This document shows, piece after piece, positions 8,575 through 17,385 of a DNA stretch of 17,452 nucleotides. Each line of letters begins with the position of its first letter. The stretch's first letter is position 1. The translations under genes were made by a program, and so were the position numbers. The notes under the pieces are model-generated. The model was not told the DNA's origin, did no database searches, and was given only the letters and a program-made list of their open reading frames with translations. This DNA comes from Thermoplasmatota archaeon (GTDB taxonomy: Bacteria > Pseudomonadota > Gammaproteobacteria > Burkholderiales > Thiobacillaceae), in contig JAMCVR010000134.1 in the NCBI GenBank assembly GCA_023475455.1, positions 1 through 17,452 on the forward strand, given 5' to 3'.

Positions 8575-10719
8575 ATGACGCACGAATTCGAATCGCTGCG
8601 CCCGGTCCTGTCCTACCTGTCTGCTGACGAAATCGGACAGATCGAGCAGGCCTACGAGTTCAGCCGCAGCGCCCACGAAGGGCAGTTCCGCAAAAGCGGC
8701 GAACCCTACATTTCCCATCCGCTTGCCGTCGCCGGCATCCTCGCCGGCTGGCATCTCGACGCGCAAACCCTGTGCGCCGCGCTGCTGCACGACGTGGTCG
8801 AGGACACCCCGGCCACGGCGGGCGAAATCGAGGCGCGCTTCGGCAAGGCGGTGGCCCTGCTGGTCGAGGGCGTCTCCAAGCTCGACAAGCTCGCGTTCGC
8901 CTCCGAGCAGCACGCGCAGGCGGAGAACTTCCGCAAGATGCTGCTGGCGATGGCGCAGGACGTGCGGGTGATCCTGGTCAAGCTGGCCGACCGCCTGCAC
9001 AACATGCATACCATGGGCGCGATGCCGGCCGAAAAACGCCGCCGCATCGCCACCGAAACGCTGGAGATCTACGCCCCCATCGCCAACCGGCTGGGGCTGC
9101 ACTCGGTCTACCAGGAACTGGAAGACCTCGGCTTCCGCTACAGCCACCCCAACCGCTACCAGGTGCTGGCCAAGGCGGTGAAGGCGGCGCGCGGCAACCG
9201 CCGCGAACTGGTCGACAAGGTCAAGATCGCGCTGCAGGAAAAGCTCGAACAGGCCGGCATCGAGGCCACCATCAGCGGGCGCGAGAAACACCTCTACAGC
9301 ATCTACCGCAAGATGCAGGAAAAGAACCTGGCGTTCTCCGAGGTGTTCGACATCTACGGCTTTCGCGTGGTGGTGCGCGACCAGCCGACCTGCTATCTGG
9401 CGCTGGGCGCGCTGCATGCGCTGTACAAGCCGATCCCCGGCAAGTTCAAGGACTACATCGCGATCCCCAAGGCCAACGGCTACCAGTCGCTGCACTCGAT
9501 CCTGTTCGGCCCCAACGGCACCCCGATCGAGATCCAGATCCGCACCGTCGACATGAACCGGCTGGCCGAGTCGGGCGTGGCTTCGCACTGGATGTACAAA
9601 TCCGCCGACACCGCGCTGAACGACGTGCAGACGCGCACCCACCGCTGGCTGCAATCGCTGCTAGACATCCAGGCCGACCACGGCGACTCGCCGGAATTCC
9701 TCGAACACATCAAGGTCGACCTGTTTCCCGACGAAGTCTATGTGTTCACCCCCAAGGGCAAGATCATGGCCTTGCCGCGCGGCGCCACGGCGGTCGATTT
9801 TGCGTTTGCGGTGCACACCGACGTCGGCCATCGCTGCATCGCAGTGAAGATCAATTACGAGCTGATGCCGCTGCGCACCCAGCTTCGCAACGGCGACCAC
9901 GTCGAGATTCTCACCGCGTCCAACGCCAGTCCCAACGCGGCCTGGCTCAACTTCGTCGTCACCGGCAAGGCGCGCTCGCACATCCGCAATTACCTGCGCA
10001 ACACGCGGGTGGAGGAAGCGGCGGCGCTGGGCGAGCGTCTGCTCAAGAACGCCATCGCCGCGCTCAATCCGGAAGCGGTCGAGCCCGACCCGGCGGTATG
10101 GGAGCGCGTGGTCAAGGACTACGGCCTGCAGACCCGCCAGGAACTGTTCGCCGGCATCGGCCTGGGGCGCAAGCTGCCGCTGGTGGTGGCGCACCAGCTG
10201 CTGCACGTGCAGGGCGAAAAAACCGGCGAGCCGGCCCACCCGCACGCCATCAGCATCCGCGGCACCGAAGGCATCGCGGTCGAGCTGGCGCAGTGCTGCC
10301 ACCCGATTCCCGGCGATCCGATCCTCGGCTTCATCCACAAGGACCGCGGCCTCATCATCCACACCCACGACTGCCCGTCGATCCGCGCCTTCCGCACCGA
10401 TCCCGACAAATGGCTGGACGTGGAATGGGAGGCCGAGCCGGGCCACATGTTCGACGTCTCGATCAAGGTCGTCGTCGGCAACCAGCGCGGCGTGCTGGCC
10501 AAGGTCGCCGCGGCGATCGCCGAACACGGCTCCAACATCGGCAACGTCGCGATGGAAGAGGAGGACGGCAGCCCCTACACCGTGCTGTTCTTCACCGTGC
10601 AGGTGGAAAACCGCATGCACCTCGCGCGCGTGATGCGCGGCCTGCGCGTGCTGCCCGACGTGGTGCGGATCTTCCGCATCAAGGGCAAGAAGGACGGCCG
10701 CGCCACGCAAAGCCAGTGA
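8575..10719 (+). CDS. spoT: Bifunctional (p)ppGpp synthetase/hydrolase
   Basis: This RelA/SpoT homologue makes and degrades the stringent-response alarmone. The N-terminal HD hydrolase domain shows HD at 72-73 and ED at 76-77 within LLHDVVEDT. The synthetase domain follows, with GREKHLYSIYRKM, DIYGFRVVV and a substrate loop reading KFKDY. That basic motif, like RxKD, marks the bifunctional type; RelA-only enzymes have acidic ExDD. Next come the TGS domain (DLFPDEVYVFTPKG) and a C-terminal ACT domain (VVVGNQRGVLAKVAAAIAEHG). The ATG at 8575 gives 714 residues, a usual SpoT size; an upstream GTG overlapping rpoZ is less likely. No strong ribosome site is visible, so it may depend on readthrough coupling from rpoZ. 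Confidence 0.96.
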   Translation: MTHEFESLRPVLSYLSADEIGQIEQAYEFSRSAHEGQFRKSGEPYISHPLAVAGILAGWHLDAQTLCAALLHDVVEDTPATAGEIEARFGKAVALLVEGVSKLDKLAFASEQHAQAENFRKMLLAMAQDVRVILVKLADRLHNMHTMGAMPAEKRRRIATETLEIYAPIANRLGLHSVYQELEDLGFRYSHPNRYQVLAKAVKAARGNRRELVDKVKIALQEKLEQAGIEATISGREKHLYSIYRKMQEKNLAFSEVFDIYGFRVVVRDQPTCYLALGALHALYKPIPGKFKDYIAIPKANGYQSLHSILFGPNGTPIEIQIRTVDMNRLAESGVASHWMYKSADTALNDVQTRTHRWLQSLLDIQADHGDSPEFLEHIKVDLFPDEVYVFTPKGKIMALPRGATAVDFAFAVHTDVGHRCIAVKINYELMPLRTQLRNGDHVEILTASNASPNAAWLNFVVTGKARSHIRNYLRNTRVEEAAALGERLLKNAIAALNPEAVEPDPAVWERVVKDYGLQTRQELFAGIGLGRKLPLVVAHQLLHVQGEKTGEPAHPHAISIRGTEGIAVELAQCCHPIPGDPILGFIHKDRGLIIHTHDCPSIRAFRTDPDKWLDVEWEAEPGHMFDVSIKVVVGNQRGVLAKVAAAIAEHGSNIGNVAMEEEDGSPYTVLFFTVQVENRMHLARVMRGLRVLPDVVRIFRIKGKKDGRATQSQ

Positions 10720-10745
10720 GAATTTTCAATCCTGTAAAAAGCCGC

Positions 10746-10885
10746 TTCACCACAGAGATTATGTCCCGCAGGGACGGTATCCCCTGGGACACAGAGGCAC
10801 GGAGAAAATCGATGCGCGAGTGATTGTTTGCCTGGCACCAACGGGGTTGTTTTTCCTCGGTGTGCCCTGTGCCTCTGTGGTGAAA
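10746..10885. repeat. CACAGAGG-type inverted-repeat element, copy 3, with an interrupted left arm
   Basis: The left arm begins CACCACAGAG (10748-10757) and resumes as ACACAGAGGCACGGAGAA (10789-10806). The right arm at 10854-10884 ends CCTCTGTGGTGAA. Compared with copy 2, about 31 bases (10758-10788) split the left arm. These bases are themselves built of GTCCC/GGGAC palindromes. The element occupies most of the 203-bp gap between spoT and ridA. Confidence 0.85.
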
Positions 10886-10922
10886 GAATTGACGTTTTTA
10901 CTACCAGCCCGGAATAACCAGC

Positions 10923-11303
10923 ATGAACAAAAGCATCATCCAGACCGCCGACGCCCCGGCCGCGATCGGCACCTATTCGCAGGCCGTGCGGGTCGACCAC
11001 ACGGTGTACCTGTCGGGGCAGATCGGCCTCGATCCCGCCTCGATGCAGCTGGTCGACGGCATCGAGGCGCAGATCCACCAGGTGTTCAAAAACCTGGCCG
11101 CCGTGGCAACCGCGGCGGGCGGCTCGCTGGCCGACGTGGTGAGGCTGAACGTATTCCTCACCGACCTCGGCCACTTTCCCAAGGTCAACGAAATCATGGC
11201 GACCTACTTCAGCCAGCCCTATCCGGCGCGCGCCGCGGTCGGCGTGGCCGCGCTGCCGCGCGGCGCGCTGGTCGAGGCCGACGCCGTGATGGCCCTCGGA
11301 TAA
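10923..11303 (+). CDS. ridA: RidA-family enamine/imine deaminase
   Basis: RidA hydrolyses reactive 2-aminoacrylate-type enamines released by PLP enzymes to harmless ketoacids and ammonia. The 126-residue protein shows the family pattern: IGTYSQAV near the start, [11 protein letters not shown], and the C-terminal [22 protein letters not shown], where R103 is the substrate-carboxylate arginine expected in true RidA. It probably acts as a cytoplasmic trimer. The ATG at 10923 has GGAAT upstream. A ridA gene between spoT and recG is a frequent betaproteobacterial order. It ends 9 bases before the recG start, so the two are probably co-transcribed. Confidence 0.94.
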   Translation: MNKSIIQTADAPAAIGTYSQAVRVDHTVYLSGQIGLDPASMQLVDGIEAQIHQVFKNLAAVATAAGGSLADVVRLNVFLTDLGHFPKVNEIMATYFSQPYPARAAVGVAALPRGALVEADAVMALG

Positions 11304-11312
11304 AGTAATCAA

Positions 11313-13349
11313 TTGAAAGCGGCGTCGCCGTTTTCCTTTCCCGTCAGTCCGGCGCTCGCCGCCAAACTCGCCAAGCTGGGGCTGACCCGCGACGCCGACC
11401 TGGTTTTGCACCTGCCCTTGCGCTGGGAGGACGAAACCCGCCTCACGCCGATTCGCGACCTGCTGCCGGGCGAGACGGCGCAGGTGCAGGCGGTGGTGCG
11501 CGAGGCCAGCGTCGCCTACCGGCCGCGCCGCATGCTGACGGTGACGGTGGAGGACGCCGGCGGGGTGCTCGGAATCCGTTTCCTGAATTTCTACCCCAGC
11601 CATCTCAAACTGTTCCTGCCGGGCGCAAGCTTCCGTTTCAACGGCGAAGTCCGCGGCGGTTTTCTCGGCCTGGAGATGGTGCACCCGCGTTTCGTCAAAG
11701 CCGACGATGCCACGCCCCTGCCGACGCAGTTGACCCCCGTCTACCCCACCACCGCCGGACTCGGCCAGGCCACATTGCGCAAACTGATCGAACGCGCGCT
11801 GGCCGCGCCGATTCCCGACACCCTGCCCGCCGACTGGCTGGCAAAACTCGGACTGCCCGAGCTGGAAACCAGCATTCGCCTGCTGCACCAGCCGCCGCTG
11901 GAGTGCGCGCTCGCCGAGCTCGAATCGCGCCGCCACCCGGCGTGGCAGCGGCTGGCCTTCGATGAACTGCTGGCGCAGCAGCTGTCGCTGGCCACCGCAC
12001 GCCAGCAACGCAAGTCGCGCCCGACCCGGCCTTTGCCGCCCCGACAACAACTGACGGCGGCGTTCACCCGCGCGCTGCCGTTCGCGCTGACCGCGGCGCA
12101 GGCGCGCGCCTGGCAGGAAATCAGCGCCGACCTGGCGCAGCCGCACCCGATGCGCCGTCTGCTGCAGGGCGACGTCGGCAGCGGCAAGACCGTGGTGGCG
12201 GCGCTGGCCTGCCTGCAGGCGATCGAAAACGGCTTTCAGGCCGCCTTCATGGCGCCGACCGAAATCCTCGCCGAGCAGCATTTCCGCAAGCTGGCGCCGC
12301 CCTTGTCCGCCTTGGGCGTGCGCTGTGCCTGGGTGTCGGGCAGCCAGCGCAAGGCCGAGCGCACCGCCGCCTGGCAGGCGATCGCCGCGGGCGAGGCCGA
12401 CCTCGCATTCGGCACCCATGCGCTGTTTCAGGAAGCCGGCAGCTTCCAGCGGCTGGGCCTGGCGGTGGTCGACGAGCAGCACCGCTTCGGCGTCGGCCAG
12501 CGGCTGGCGCTGATGCAGAAGGGCACGGAGCCGCACCAGTTGATGATGAGCGCGACGCCGATCCCGCGCACGCTCGCGATGAGCTTCTTTGCCGATCTCG
12601 ACGTCTCGGTGATCGACGAACTGCCGCCGGGCCGCACGCCCATCGTGACGAAACTGGTGAGCGCCGCGCGCCGCGACGACGTGCTGGCGCGCGTGCGTGG
12701 CGCCTGCCATGCCGGGGGCCAGGCCTACTGGGTGTGTCCGCTGATCGAGGAATCGGAGAAGCTGCAGTTGCAGACTGCGCAGGACACCTATGCGACCCTG
12801 ACGCAACAGCTGCCCGACCTGCGCATCGGCCTGGTGCACGGGCGGCTGAAGCCGGATGAGAAGCAGGCGGTGATGGCCGCATTCCAGGCGCACGAAATCG
12901 ACCTCTTGGTGGCCACCACCGTGATCGAGGTCGGCGTCGACGTGCCCAACGCCGCGCTGATGGTGATCGAACACGCCGAGCGCATGGGACTCGCCCAATT
13001 GCACCAGTTGCGCGGGCGGGTCGGGCGCGGCAGCCGCGAATCGGTGTGCGTGCTGCTGTACGAGACGCCGCTGTCGGAACTGGCGCGCGCGCGGCTGAAG
13101 GTGATCTTCGAGCTCACCGACGGCTTCGAGATCGCGCGCCAGGACCTGCTGCTGCGCGGCCCCGGCGAACTGCTCGGCCACCGCCAGAGCGGCCTGCCGA
13201 TGCTGCGCTTCGCCGACCTGGAGCGCGATGTCGCGCTGCTGGAGGCCGCCCGCGATCTGGCGCGGCGCTGTCTCGCCCGCCATCCCGACATCGCCGCGCG
13301 CCATCTGGAACGCTGGATCGGCCAGCGGCAGGCGCTGACGTCGATCTAG
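11313..13349 (+). CDS. recG: ATP-dependent DNA helicase RecG
   Basis: RecG remodels stalled replication forks, D-loops and R-loops by reversing forks. The N-terminal wedge/OB-type domain covers roughly residues 30-160. The helicase domain carries the Walker A motif GDVGSGKTV at 286-294, DEQH at 387-390, SATPIPRT at 413-420 and, near the end, the family signature around [10 protein letters not shown]. The 678 residues match the family. The start is taken as the TTG at 11313, nine bases after ridA, because no ATG or GTG lies near the expected N-terminus and GGATAAAG precedes it. A long open frame on the opposite strand is a GC-rich shadow. Confidence 0.96.
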   Translation: MKAASPFSFPVSPALAAKLAKLGLTRDADLVLHLPLRWEDETRLTPIRDLLPGETAQVQAVVREASVAYRPRRMLTVTVEDAGGVLGIRFLNFYPSHLKLFLPGASFRFNGEVRGGFLGLEMVHPRFVKADDATPLPTQLTPVYPTTAGLGQATLRKLIERALAAPIPDTLPADWLAKLGLPELETSIRLLHQPPLECALAELESRRHPAWQRLAFDELLAQQLSLATARQQRKSRPTRPLPPRQQLTAAFTRALPFALTAAQARAWQEISADLAQPHPMRRLLQGDVGSGKTVVAALACLQAIENGFQAAFMAPTEILAEQHFRKLAPPLSALGVRCAWVSGSQRKAERTAAWQAIAAGEADLAFGTHALFQEAGSFQRLGLAVVDEQHRFGVGQRLALMQKGTEPHQLMMSATPIPRTLAMSFFADLDVSVIDELPPGRTPIVTKLVSAARRDDVLARVRGACHAGGQAYWVCPLIEESEKLQLQTAQDTYATLTQQLPDLRIGLVHGRLKPDEKQAVMAAFQAHEIDLLVATTVIEVGVDVPNAALMVIEHAERMGLAQLHQLRGRVGRGSRESVCVLLYETPLSELARARLKVIFELTDGFEIARQDLLLRGPGELLGHRQSGLPMLRFADLERDVALLEAARDLARRCLARHPDIAARHLERWIGQRQALTSI

Positions 13350-13354
13350 ATGCC

Positions 13355-13380
13355 GCCCGCTGCGGCATAATGCGGGCTTT
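13355..13380 (+). terminator. Possible weak hairpin terminator after recG
   Basis: GCCCGC (13355-13360) can pair with GCGGGC (13372-13377), followed by only three Ts. It begins 6 bases after the recG stop. The loop contains CATAAT, which could instead be a -10 box for ubiC, but no matching -35 is seen. The call is tentative because the T tract is short. Confidence 0.3.
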
Positions 13381-13400
13381 CCGAGACGAAACCGCACGCC

Positions 13401-13934
13401 GTGCTCGATTCCCGGCAGGGCTGGCTAGCCCACCCCCACTCGCTTCCGCGCTTGCTGCGTTCCTGGCTCAGCGACCGCGGCTCGCTCACCCGGCGCCTGA
13501 AGTCGCGCTGCGCCTCGTTTCGCGTGGTGCCGCTGGCGACCGGGCTCGCCCGCCCCAACCCCGACGAATACGCGCTGCTGGGCCTGGCGCCGGGAACCCG
13601 CGCCTACGTGCGCGAAGTCATGCTGCTGTGCGACGGCGTGCCGGTGGTGTTCGCCCACAGCGTGCTGCCGTCCGCCGGCCTGCGCGGCGGCTGGAACGGC
13701 ATCACCCGACTCGGCAGCCGTTCGCTCGGCGAGGCCCTGTTCAGCGATCACCGCATCGAGCGCCAGCCCCTGGCCTACCGCAACGTGCGAAACAGCCACC
13801 CGCTGTTTCGCGCCATCGCCGCACAGCAGACACTGGAGGCCAGCAGCCTGTGGGCGCGCCGCTCGGTGTTCCGCCTCAACCATCATCCGCTGCTGGTGAC
13901 CGAAGTCTTCCTGCCAGCCATCGACGCGCTATGA
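13401..13934 (+). CDS. ubiC: Chorismate-pyruvate lyase
   Basis: UbiC removes pyruvate from chorismate to give 4-hydroxybenzoate, the first committed step of ubiquinone synthesis. Features fitting the family are [10 protein letters not shown] near residues 28-37, the [20 protein letters not shown] strand pair, and [12 protein letters not shown]. The C-terminal [23 protein letters not shown] is characteristic. The length of 177 residues is typical. The start is a GTG at 13401. Its stop overlaps the ubiA ATG by four bases (ATGA at 13931-13934), so the two consecutive enzymes are translationally coupled. Confidence 0.93.
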   Translation: MLDSRQGWLAHPHSLPRLLRSWLSDRGSLTRRLKSRCASFRVVPLATGLARPNPDEYALLGLAPGTRAYVREVMLLCDGVPVVFAHSVLPSAGLRGGWNGITRLGSRSLGEALFSDHRIERQPLAYRNVRNSHPLFRAIAAQQTLEASSLWARRSVFRLNHHPLLVTEVFLPAIDAL

Positions 13935-14794
13935 CCCTCACCGAACGCCTGTCCCATTACGAAAAACTGATGCGGCTCGACAAGCCGATCGGCATCCTGC
14001 TGCTGCTGTGGCCCACGCTGTGGGGGCAGTGGCTGGCCAGCAACGGCGATCCGGACTGGCTGATCCTGTGGATTTTCGTCATGGGCGTGGTGCTGATGCG
14101 CTCGGCCGGATGCGTCATCAACGACTACGCCGACCGCGATTTCGACCCGCATGTGGCACGCACCCGCGAGCGTCCGCTGGCCGCCGGCAAGGTGTCGCCG
14201 AAGGAGGCGCTGCTGCTGGCGGCGGGCCTGTCGCTGCTGGCCTTCCTCTTGATCCTGCCGCTCAACACGCTGGTGCTGAAGCTGTCGGTCATTGCGCTGT
14301 TCCTGGCCGCAAGCTATCCGTTCACCAAGCGCTTCTTCGCGATTCCGCAGGCCTATCTCGGCATCGCCTTCGGCTTCGGCATTCCGATGAGCTATGCCGC
14401 GCTGTGGGGCACTGTGCCCGTGGAGGCCTGGGTATTACTGCTCGCCAACGTCTTCTGGGCGATCGCCTACGATACGCAATACGCGATGGTCGACCGCGAA
14501 GACGATCTCAAGATCGGCATCAAGACCTCGGCGATCACCTTCGGCCGCTACGACCTCGCCGCCATCGCGGTGTGCTATGCGGCGACGCTGGGACTGCTCG
14601 GCTGGGTGGGGGTGCAGCGGGAGATGGGCGGGGCGTACTACGGCGGGCTGGCGGTGGCGGCGGCGATCGCGCTCTACCACATGAAGCTGATCCGGCAGCG
14701 CGATCCGCAGCAATGCTTCCGCGCCTTCCTGCACAACGCCTGGTTCGGCGCCGCGGTGTTCGGCGGCATCGTGCTGCACTTCCTGCTGAGATAA
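13931..14794 (+). CDS. ubiA: 4-hydroxybenzoate polyprenyltransferase
   Basis: UbiA is an inner-membrane enzyme that attaches the polyprenyl tail to 4-hydroxybenzoate, the product of UbiC. The two Mg-pyrophosphate motifs are clear: NDYADRDFD at 64-72 and [12 protein letters not shown] at 181-192. Several hydrophobic segments are evident, for example [28 protein letters not shown] and [12 protein letters not shown]. The length is 287 residues. It is the last gene of the rightward run. Its TAA is followed after two bases by an inverted-repeat element that may terminate transcription. Confidence 0.97.
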   Translation: MTLTERLSHYEKLMRLDKPIGILLLLWPTLWGQWLASNGDPDWLILWIFVMGVVLMRSAGCVINDYADRDFDPHVARTRERPLAAGKVSPKEALLLAAGLSLLAFLLILPLNTLVLKLSVIALFLAASYPFTKRFFAIPQAYLGIAFGFGIPMSYAALWGTVPVEAWVLLLANVFWAIAYDTQYAMVDREDDLKIGIKTSAITFGRYDLAAIAVCYAATLGLLGWVGVQREMGGAYYGGLAVAAAIALYHMKLIRQRDPQQCFRAFLHNAWFGAAVFGGIVLHFLLR

Positions 14795-14796
14795 GC

Positions 14797-14903
14797 CCTA
14801 GCAGCCTGTCGGACTTAAAGGAAATCGGCTGCAAAATCGCCAAAATCTGTCCTCGCCCAGCCAAATTTTCGCTTCGATTCTTTAAGTCCGACAGCCTGCT
14901 AGG
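14797..14903. mobile_element. 107-bp MITE-like element with 24-bp terminal inverted repeats
   Basis: The left end (14797-14820) begins CCTAGCAGCCTGTCGGACTT and the right end (14880-14903) is its reverse complement with a single mismatch at the ninth base. The 59-base centre is AT-richer than the flanks and has no coding capacity. Size and structure fit a non-autonomous MITE or a REP-like hairpin element; no transposase is present. No clear target-site duplication is visible. It sits between the convergent genes ubiA and the SPOR-like gene and contains the stop codon of the latter (14899-14901). Its long stem could act as a two-way terminator. Confidence 0.75.
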
Positions 14904-15549
14904 ACGAACAGGCCACCCGCGACTGCTGGCTGTTCGGATACGCCTGTTTGATCCCGCTCAGGCTTTTAAGCGCATCCGTGTCTTCGCTGCGGATCACGAA
15001 ATAAAAATCCGTTCCCTGGCGCGGCAGCAACTCGACGCGCGTGCCGAGCACCCCCCTGTCCTCGATTTCACGCACACGCCGGCGCGCCGCTTCGTCGTTG
15101 GCGTACAGCCCAAGTGAAATGGCATTGCGCCAAGCGGCATCCTTCACCACGAAGGCATCCTGAACGCCCGCCGCTGCCAGTTCGCTCAGCTTGGCAGCAG
15201 CCGACTCAGGGCTGGGAAGCGGCGGGAAAATCACCCAGTGCCAGGTGCTCAGCGGAACCTCGATGAACGACATCACCCGCTCACCGGCCAATGCCTTGAG
15301 CTGTTCGCGTACCTGCGCGAATTCATCCAGGCTCAACCCACGCCACTCCACACACAGGGCCTCGCCCGCCGCACCGCGGAGCGGCGGCACTTCCTTCCAC
15401 CCGGCTGCTGACTGGCTGCGCAGACTGAGCCGGTCTACGTTCATGGGTGCCGATTTTTCCGAGGCAGCCTGCGGCCAGTACGCTTTCCCCATGAAAAATG
15501 CGGCCACCAGCAGGTTGGCCAGCAGCAAAGCCCAAACCAGCTTTTTCAT
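14899..15549 (-). CDS. Membrane-anchored SPOR-like protein
   Basis: This is a 216-residue protein with a single N-terminal hydrophobic segment (about residues 4-20, WALLLANLLVAAFFMG) after MKK, so it is likely anchored in the inner membrane with the rest in the periplasm. The C-terminal half (about 104-180) has a SPOR-like pattern: a strand with TWHWVIFPPLP, a helix rich in alanine, AISLGLYANDEAARRRV, then VELLPRQGTDFYFVI. SPOR domains bind denuded peptidoglycan at division sites. The call rests on this pattern only. The start is the ATG at 15549, with AGGAGG upstream and a 4-bp ATGA overlap with coaX. The stop codon lies inside the adjoining repeat element, so the original C-terminus may have been altered by insertion. 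Confidence 0.75.
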   Translation of the reverse strand: MKKLVWALLLANLLVAAFFMGKAYWPQAASEKSAPMNVDRLSLRSQSAAGWKEVPPLRGAAGEALCVEWRGLSLDEFAQVREQLKALAGERVMSFIEVPLSTWHWVIFPPLPSPESAAAKLSELAAAGVQDAFVVKDAAWRNAISLGLYANDEAARRRVREIEDRGVLGTRVELLPRQGTDFYFVIRSEDTDALKSLSGIKQAYPNSQQSRVACSS

Positions 15550-16277
15550 CGTGCCCTCCTTCTGGCGACGCAGTCGATGCCTTCCAGCACCAGCGACGGC
15601 ACCTGTTCGGCAGGCATATCCAAATGCGGCAAGAGCATCCCGGCATCGCCCCCCGTCACCAGGCAGCGCGGCGTCGCATGGCTTGCTTCAGCCAGACGCG
15701 CATGCTGCACGTGAATGGCACCGCACAGCGCAGCCACGATCCCGCTCTGCACGGCATCGGCCGTGGTGCGCGGGAACGCTTGCCACTCCCCCGCCTCATC
15801 CGCAATCTGCGCCGTTCCCCGCCGCAGCGCCTGCCGCATCAGGGCGACGCCGGGCACGATCACGCCGCCCAGGAACACGCCGTCCGCCGTCAGCGCATCC
15901 ACCGTCATCGCCGTCCCGACCGACACCACGAGTACCGGTTCGTGCGTGCGCTGGCGCGCACCGATCAACCCCATCCAGCGGTCCACGCCCAACTGCTGCG
16001 GATTCACGTAGGCGTTTTTCATGTCCGCAAAAGTTGCCTCGGTCTTCAGCCAGGCCGGGGCGATGCTCGCCGCCTCCAGCAGCGTGGCTAGCTGCCGTTC
16101 GTTCGCGGCGCGCGTCACGCTGGCGATGAAGCAGCGGGTGCCCGACGTCAACTGCGCCTGCAAGGCCGACCAATCGCCGTAATCGCCCCTGCCGTGCGCA
16201 CGCCACTGCTCGTCTTCCACCACCGCCCATTTCAGGCTCGAGTTGCCGGCATCGATCAGCAAGCGGCGCCCGTTCAT
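15546..16277 (-). CDS. coaX: Type III pantothenate kinase
   Basis: CoaX phosphorylates pantothenate, the first step of coenzyme A synthesis, and needs a monovalent cation. The phosphate-1 motif LLIDAGNSSLKW has the catalytic D9. GVDRW at 97-101 and VSVGTAMTVDAL at 118-129 are the family signatures, followed by LGGVIVPG. The 243 residues are typical. The ATG at 16277 overlaps the birA stop by four bases, and its own stop overlaps the next gene in the same way. birA-coaX adjacency is common in betaproteobacteria, and fused forms exist in some genomes. A possible GTP/ATP preference cannot be read from the sequence. Confidence 0.95.
   Translation of the reverse strand: MNGRRLLIDAGNSSLKWAVVEDEQWRAHGRGDYGDWSALQAQLTSGTRCFIASVTRAANERQLATLLEAASIAPAWLKTEATFADMKNAYVNPQQLGVDRWMGLIGARQRTHEPVLVVSVGTAMTVDALTADGVFLGGVIVPGVALMRQALRRGTAQIADEAGEWQAFPRTTADAVQSGIVAALCGAIHVQHARLAEASHATPRCLVTGGDAGMLLPHLDMPAEQVPSLVLEGIDCVARRRAR
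15555..15560 (-). promoter_or_regulatory. Ribosome binding site of the SPOR-like gene
   Basis: AGGAGG on the minus strand lies five bases before the ATG at 15549. It is inside the end of coaX and confirms this start. The strength of the site suggests the protein is made independently of coaX reinitiation. Confidence 0.8.
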
Positions 16278-17269
16278 CGACCTGCCTCCAGACGCAGGCT
16301 GACTTCTCCGCCGCTGTAGGGGATCAGGCTCGAAGCGGCGTCGCGCAGCAGGAATGCGCCCGTTTCGTCGACCCCCGACGCCACGCCCTGAACCTTGCGT
16401 GCATCCGGCAAGCTCAGCGCCACCGGCTTCCCCGCATACGCGTCCAGCGCCAGCCAGTCCGCGCGCAAAACCGCGAATCCGTGCTGGCGGAACGTGGTCA
16501 ATACCGCGTGCAGCTCCCGCAGGCAGTCGGCCAGCAATCGGTTGCGGCCCACCGTCACCCCCATTTCGGCGAGGTCGACCACGGCCTGATCGACCGCGTC
16601 GCGCTGCGCCTCGTTCAGCCGGACGTTGAGCCCGATGCCGACCACGGCGAAGGCGGCCCCGTGCATGTCGCCCTGTACCTCCACCAGGATTCCGGCCAGC
16701 TTGCGATAATCCACCAGCACGTCGTTGGGCCATTTCAATCGCGCCGGGTGACGGCTGTGGCGATTCACCGCGCGCGCGATCGCCAGACCCACGGCCAGGC
16801 TCAGACCTGCCAGCGACTGCAGGCCGTTGTCGAAGCGCCAGAGCGCCGAAAACGTCAGGCTGCCGCCCGGCACCGAGTGCCACGGACGGCCGCGCCGACC
16901 CTTGCCGGCGTGCTGATGCTCGCTGCAGTACAGGGTCCCGTCCGCCGCGCCGTTCAAGGCGGCGGTCATCAAGGCGGTGTTGGTCGAGTCCACGCTGTCC
17001 AGGATATGGATCGCGTAGGCATTCGCCGTGGGACCCAGGTGCTGCGCAACGGTGTAGCCGTCCAGCCACTCGATCGGTTCGGGCAGGCGGTAGCCGCGTC
17101 CGCGCACCGCATGGATCGGCAGCCCCATGGCTTCGGCCTGGGCAAGCACATTGAAAATGCTGGAGCGGGATAGATCGAATGCCTCTGCCAGCGCCTGGCC
17201 CGAATGGAAACGGCCATCGGACAAGCGGCGCAAAAGCGGGAACAGCGCTTTGTGGGGTCGGGTATGCAC
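16274..17269 (-). CDS. birA: Biotin-protein ligase with N-terminal HTH (BirA)
   Basis: BirA activates biotin to biotinyl-AMP and transfers it to the carboxyl carrier protein of acetyl-CoA carboxylase. The N-terminal winged helix (about 22-60, with SGQALAEAFDLSRSSIFNVL) suggests it may also repress biotin genes. Catalytic motifs are DSTNT at 94-98, GKGRRGRPW at 122-130, KWPND at 179-183, and a C-terminal SH3-like domain. The length of 331 residues fits the bifunctional class. The start is a GTG at 17269, with a TAA four codons upstream in the same frame and no other start between. It follows the rRNA operon terminator, so it needs its own promoter in 17270-17330, where I see no clear boxes. 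Confidence 0.95.
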   Translation of the reverse strand: MHTRPHKALFPLLRRLSDGRFHSGQALAEAFDLSRSSIFNVLAQAEAMGLPIHAVRGRGYRLPEPIEWLDGYTVAQHLGPTANAYAIHILDSVDSTNTALMTAALNGAADGTLYCSEHQHAGKGRRGRPWHSVPGGSLTFSALWRFDNGLQSLAGLSLAVGLAIARAVNRHSRHPARLKWPNDVLVDYRKLAGILVEVQGDMHGAAFAVVGIGLNVRLNEAQRDAVDQAVVDLAEMGVTVGRNRLLADCLRELHAVLTTFRQHGFAVLRADWLALDAYAGKPVALSLPDARKVQGVASGVDETGAFLLRDAASSLIPYSGGEVSLRLEAGR

Positions 17270-17330
17270 CGCCCAATTTTACATGGCTTGCCGGTGCGAT
17301 TTCCCAATACCCGATAAAGGACACAAGTAA

Positions 17331-17360
17331 AAAAACCCCCTCTTTTCGGGAGGGGGTTTT
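17331..17360 (-). terminator. Rho-independent terminator of the rRNA operon
   Basis: CCCCCTC (17336-17342) pairs perfectly with GAGGGGG (17350-17356) around a seven-base loop. It is flanked by A residues on the left and Ts on the right, so on the minus strand the stem is followed by a long U run. It lies about 26 bases beyond the 5S rRNA 3' end and is the strongest terminator in the window. It separates the leftward rRNA transcription from birA. The T tract on the plus side could make it work in both directions. Confidence 0.92.
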
Positions 17361-17385
17361 GGGTGCTTTGAGGGCACGAGTAAGG

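Noticed and set aside
10575..13397. 940-codon open frame on the minus strand opposite recG and ridA
   Set aside because: Long antisense frames are expected in GC-rich coding DNA. The product is rich in R, G, Q and H without domains and runs across two real genes and an intergenic repeat.
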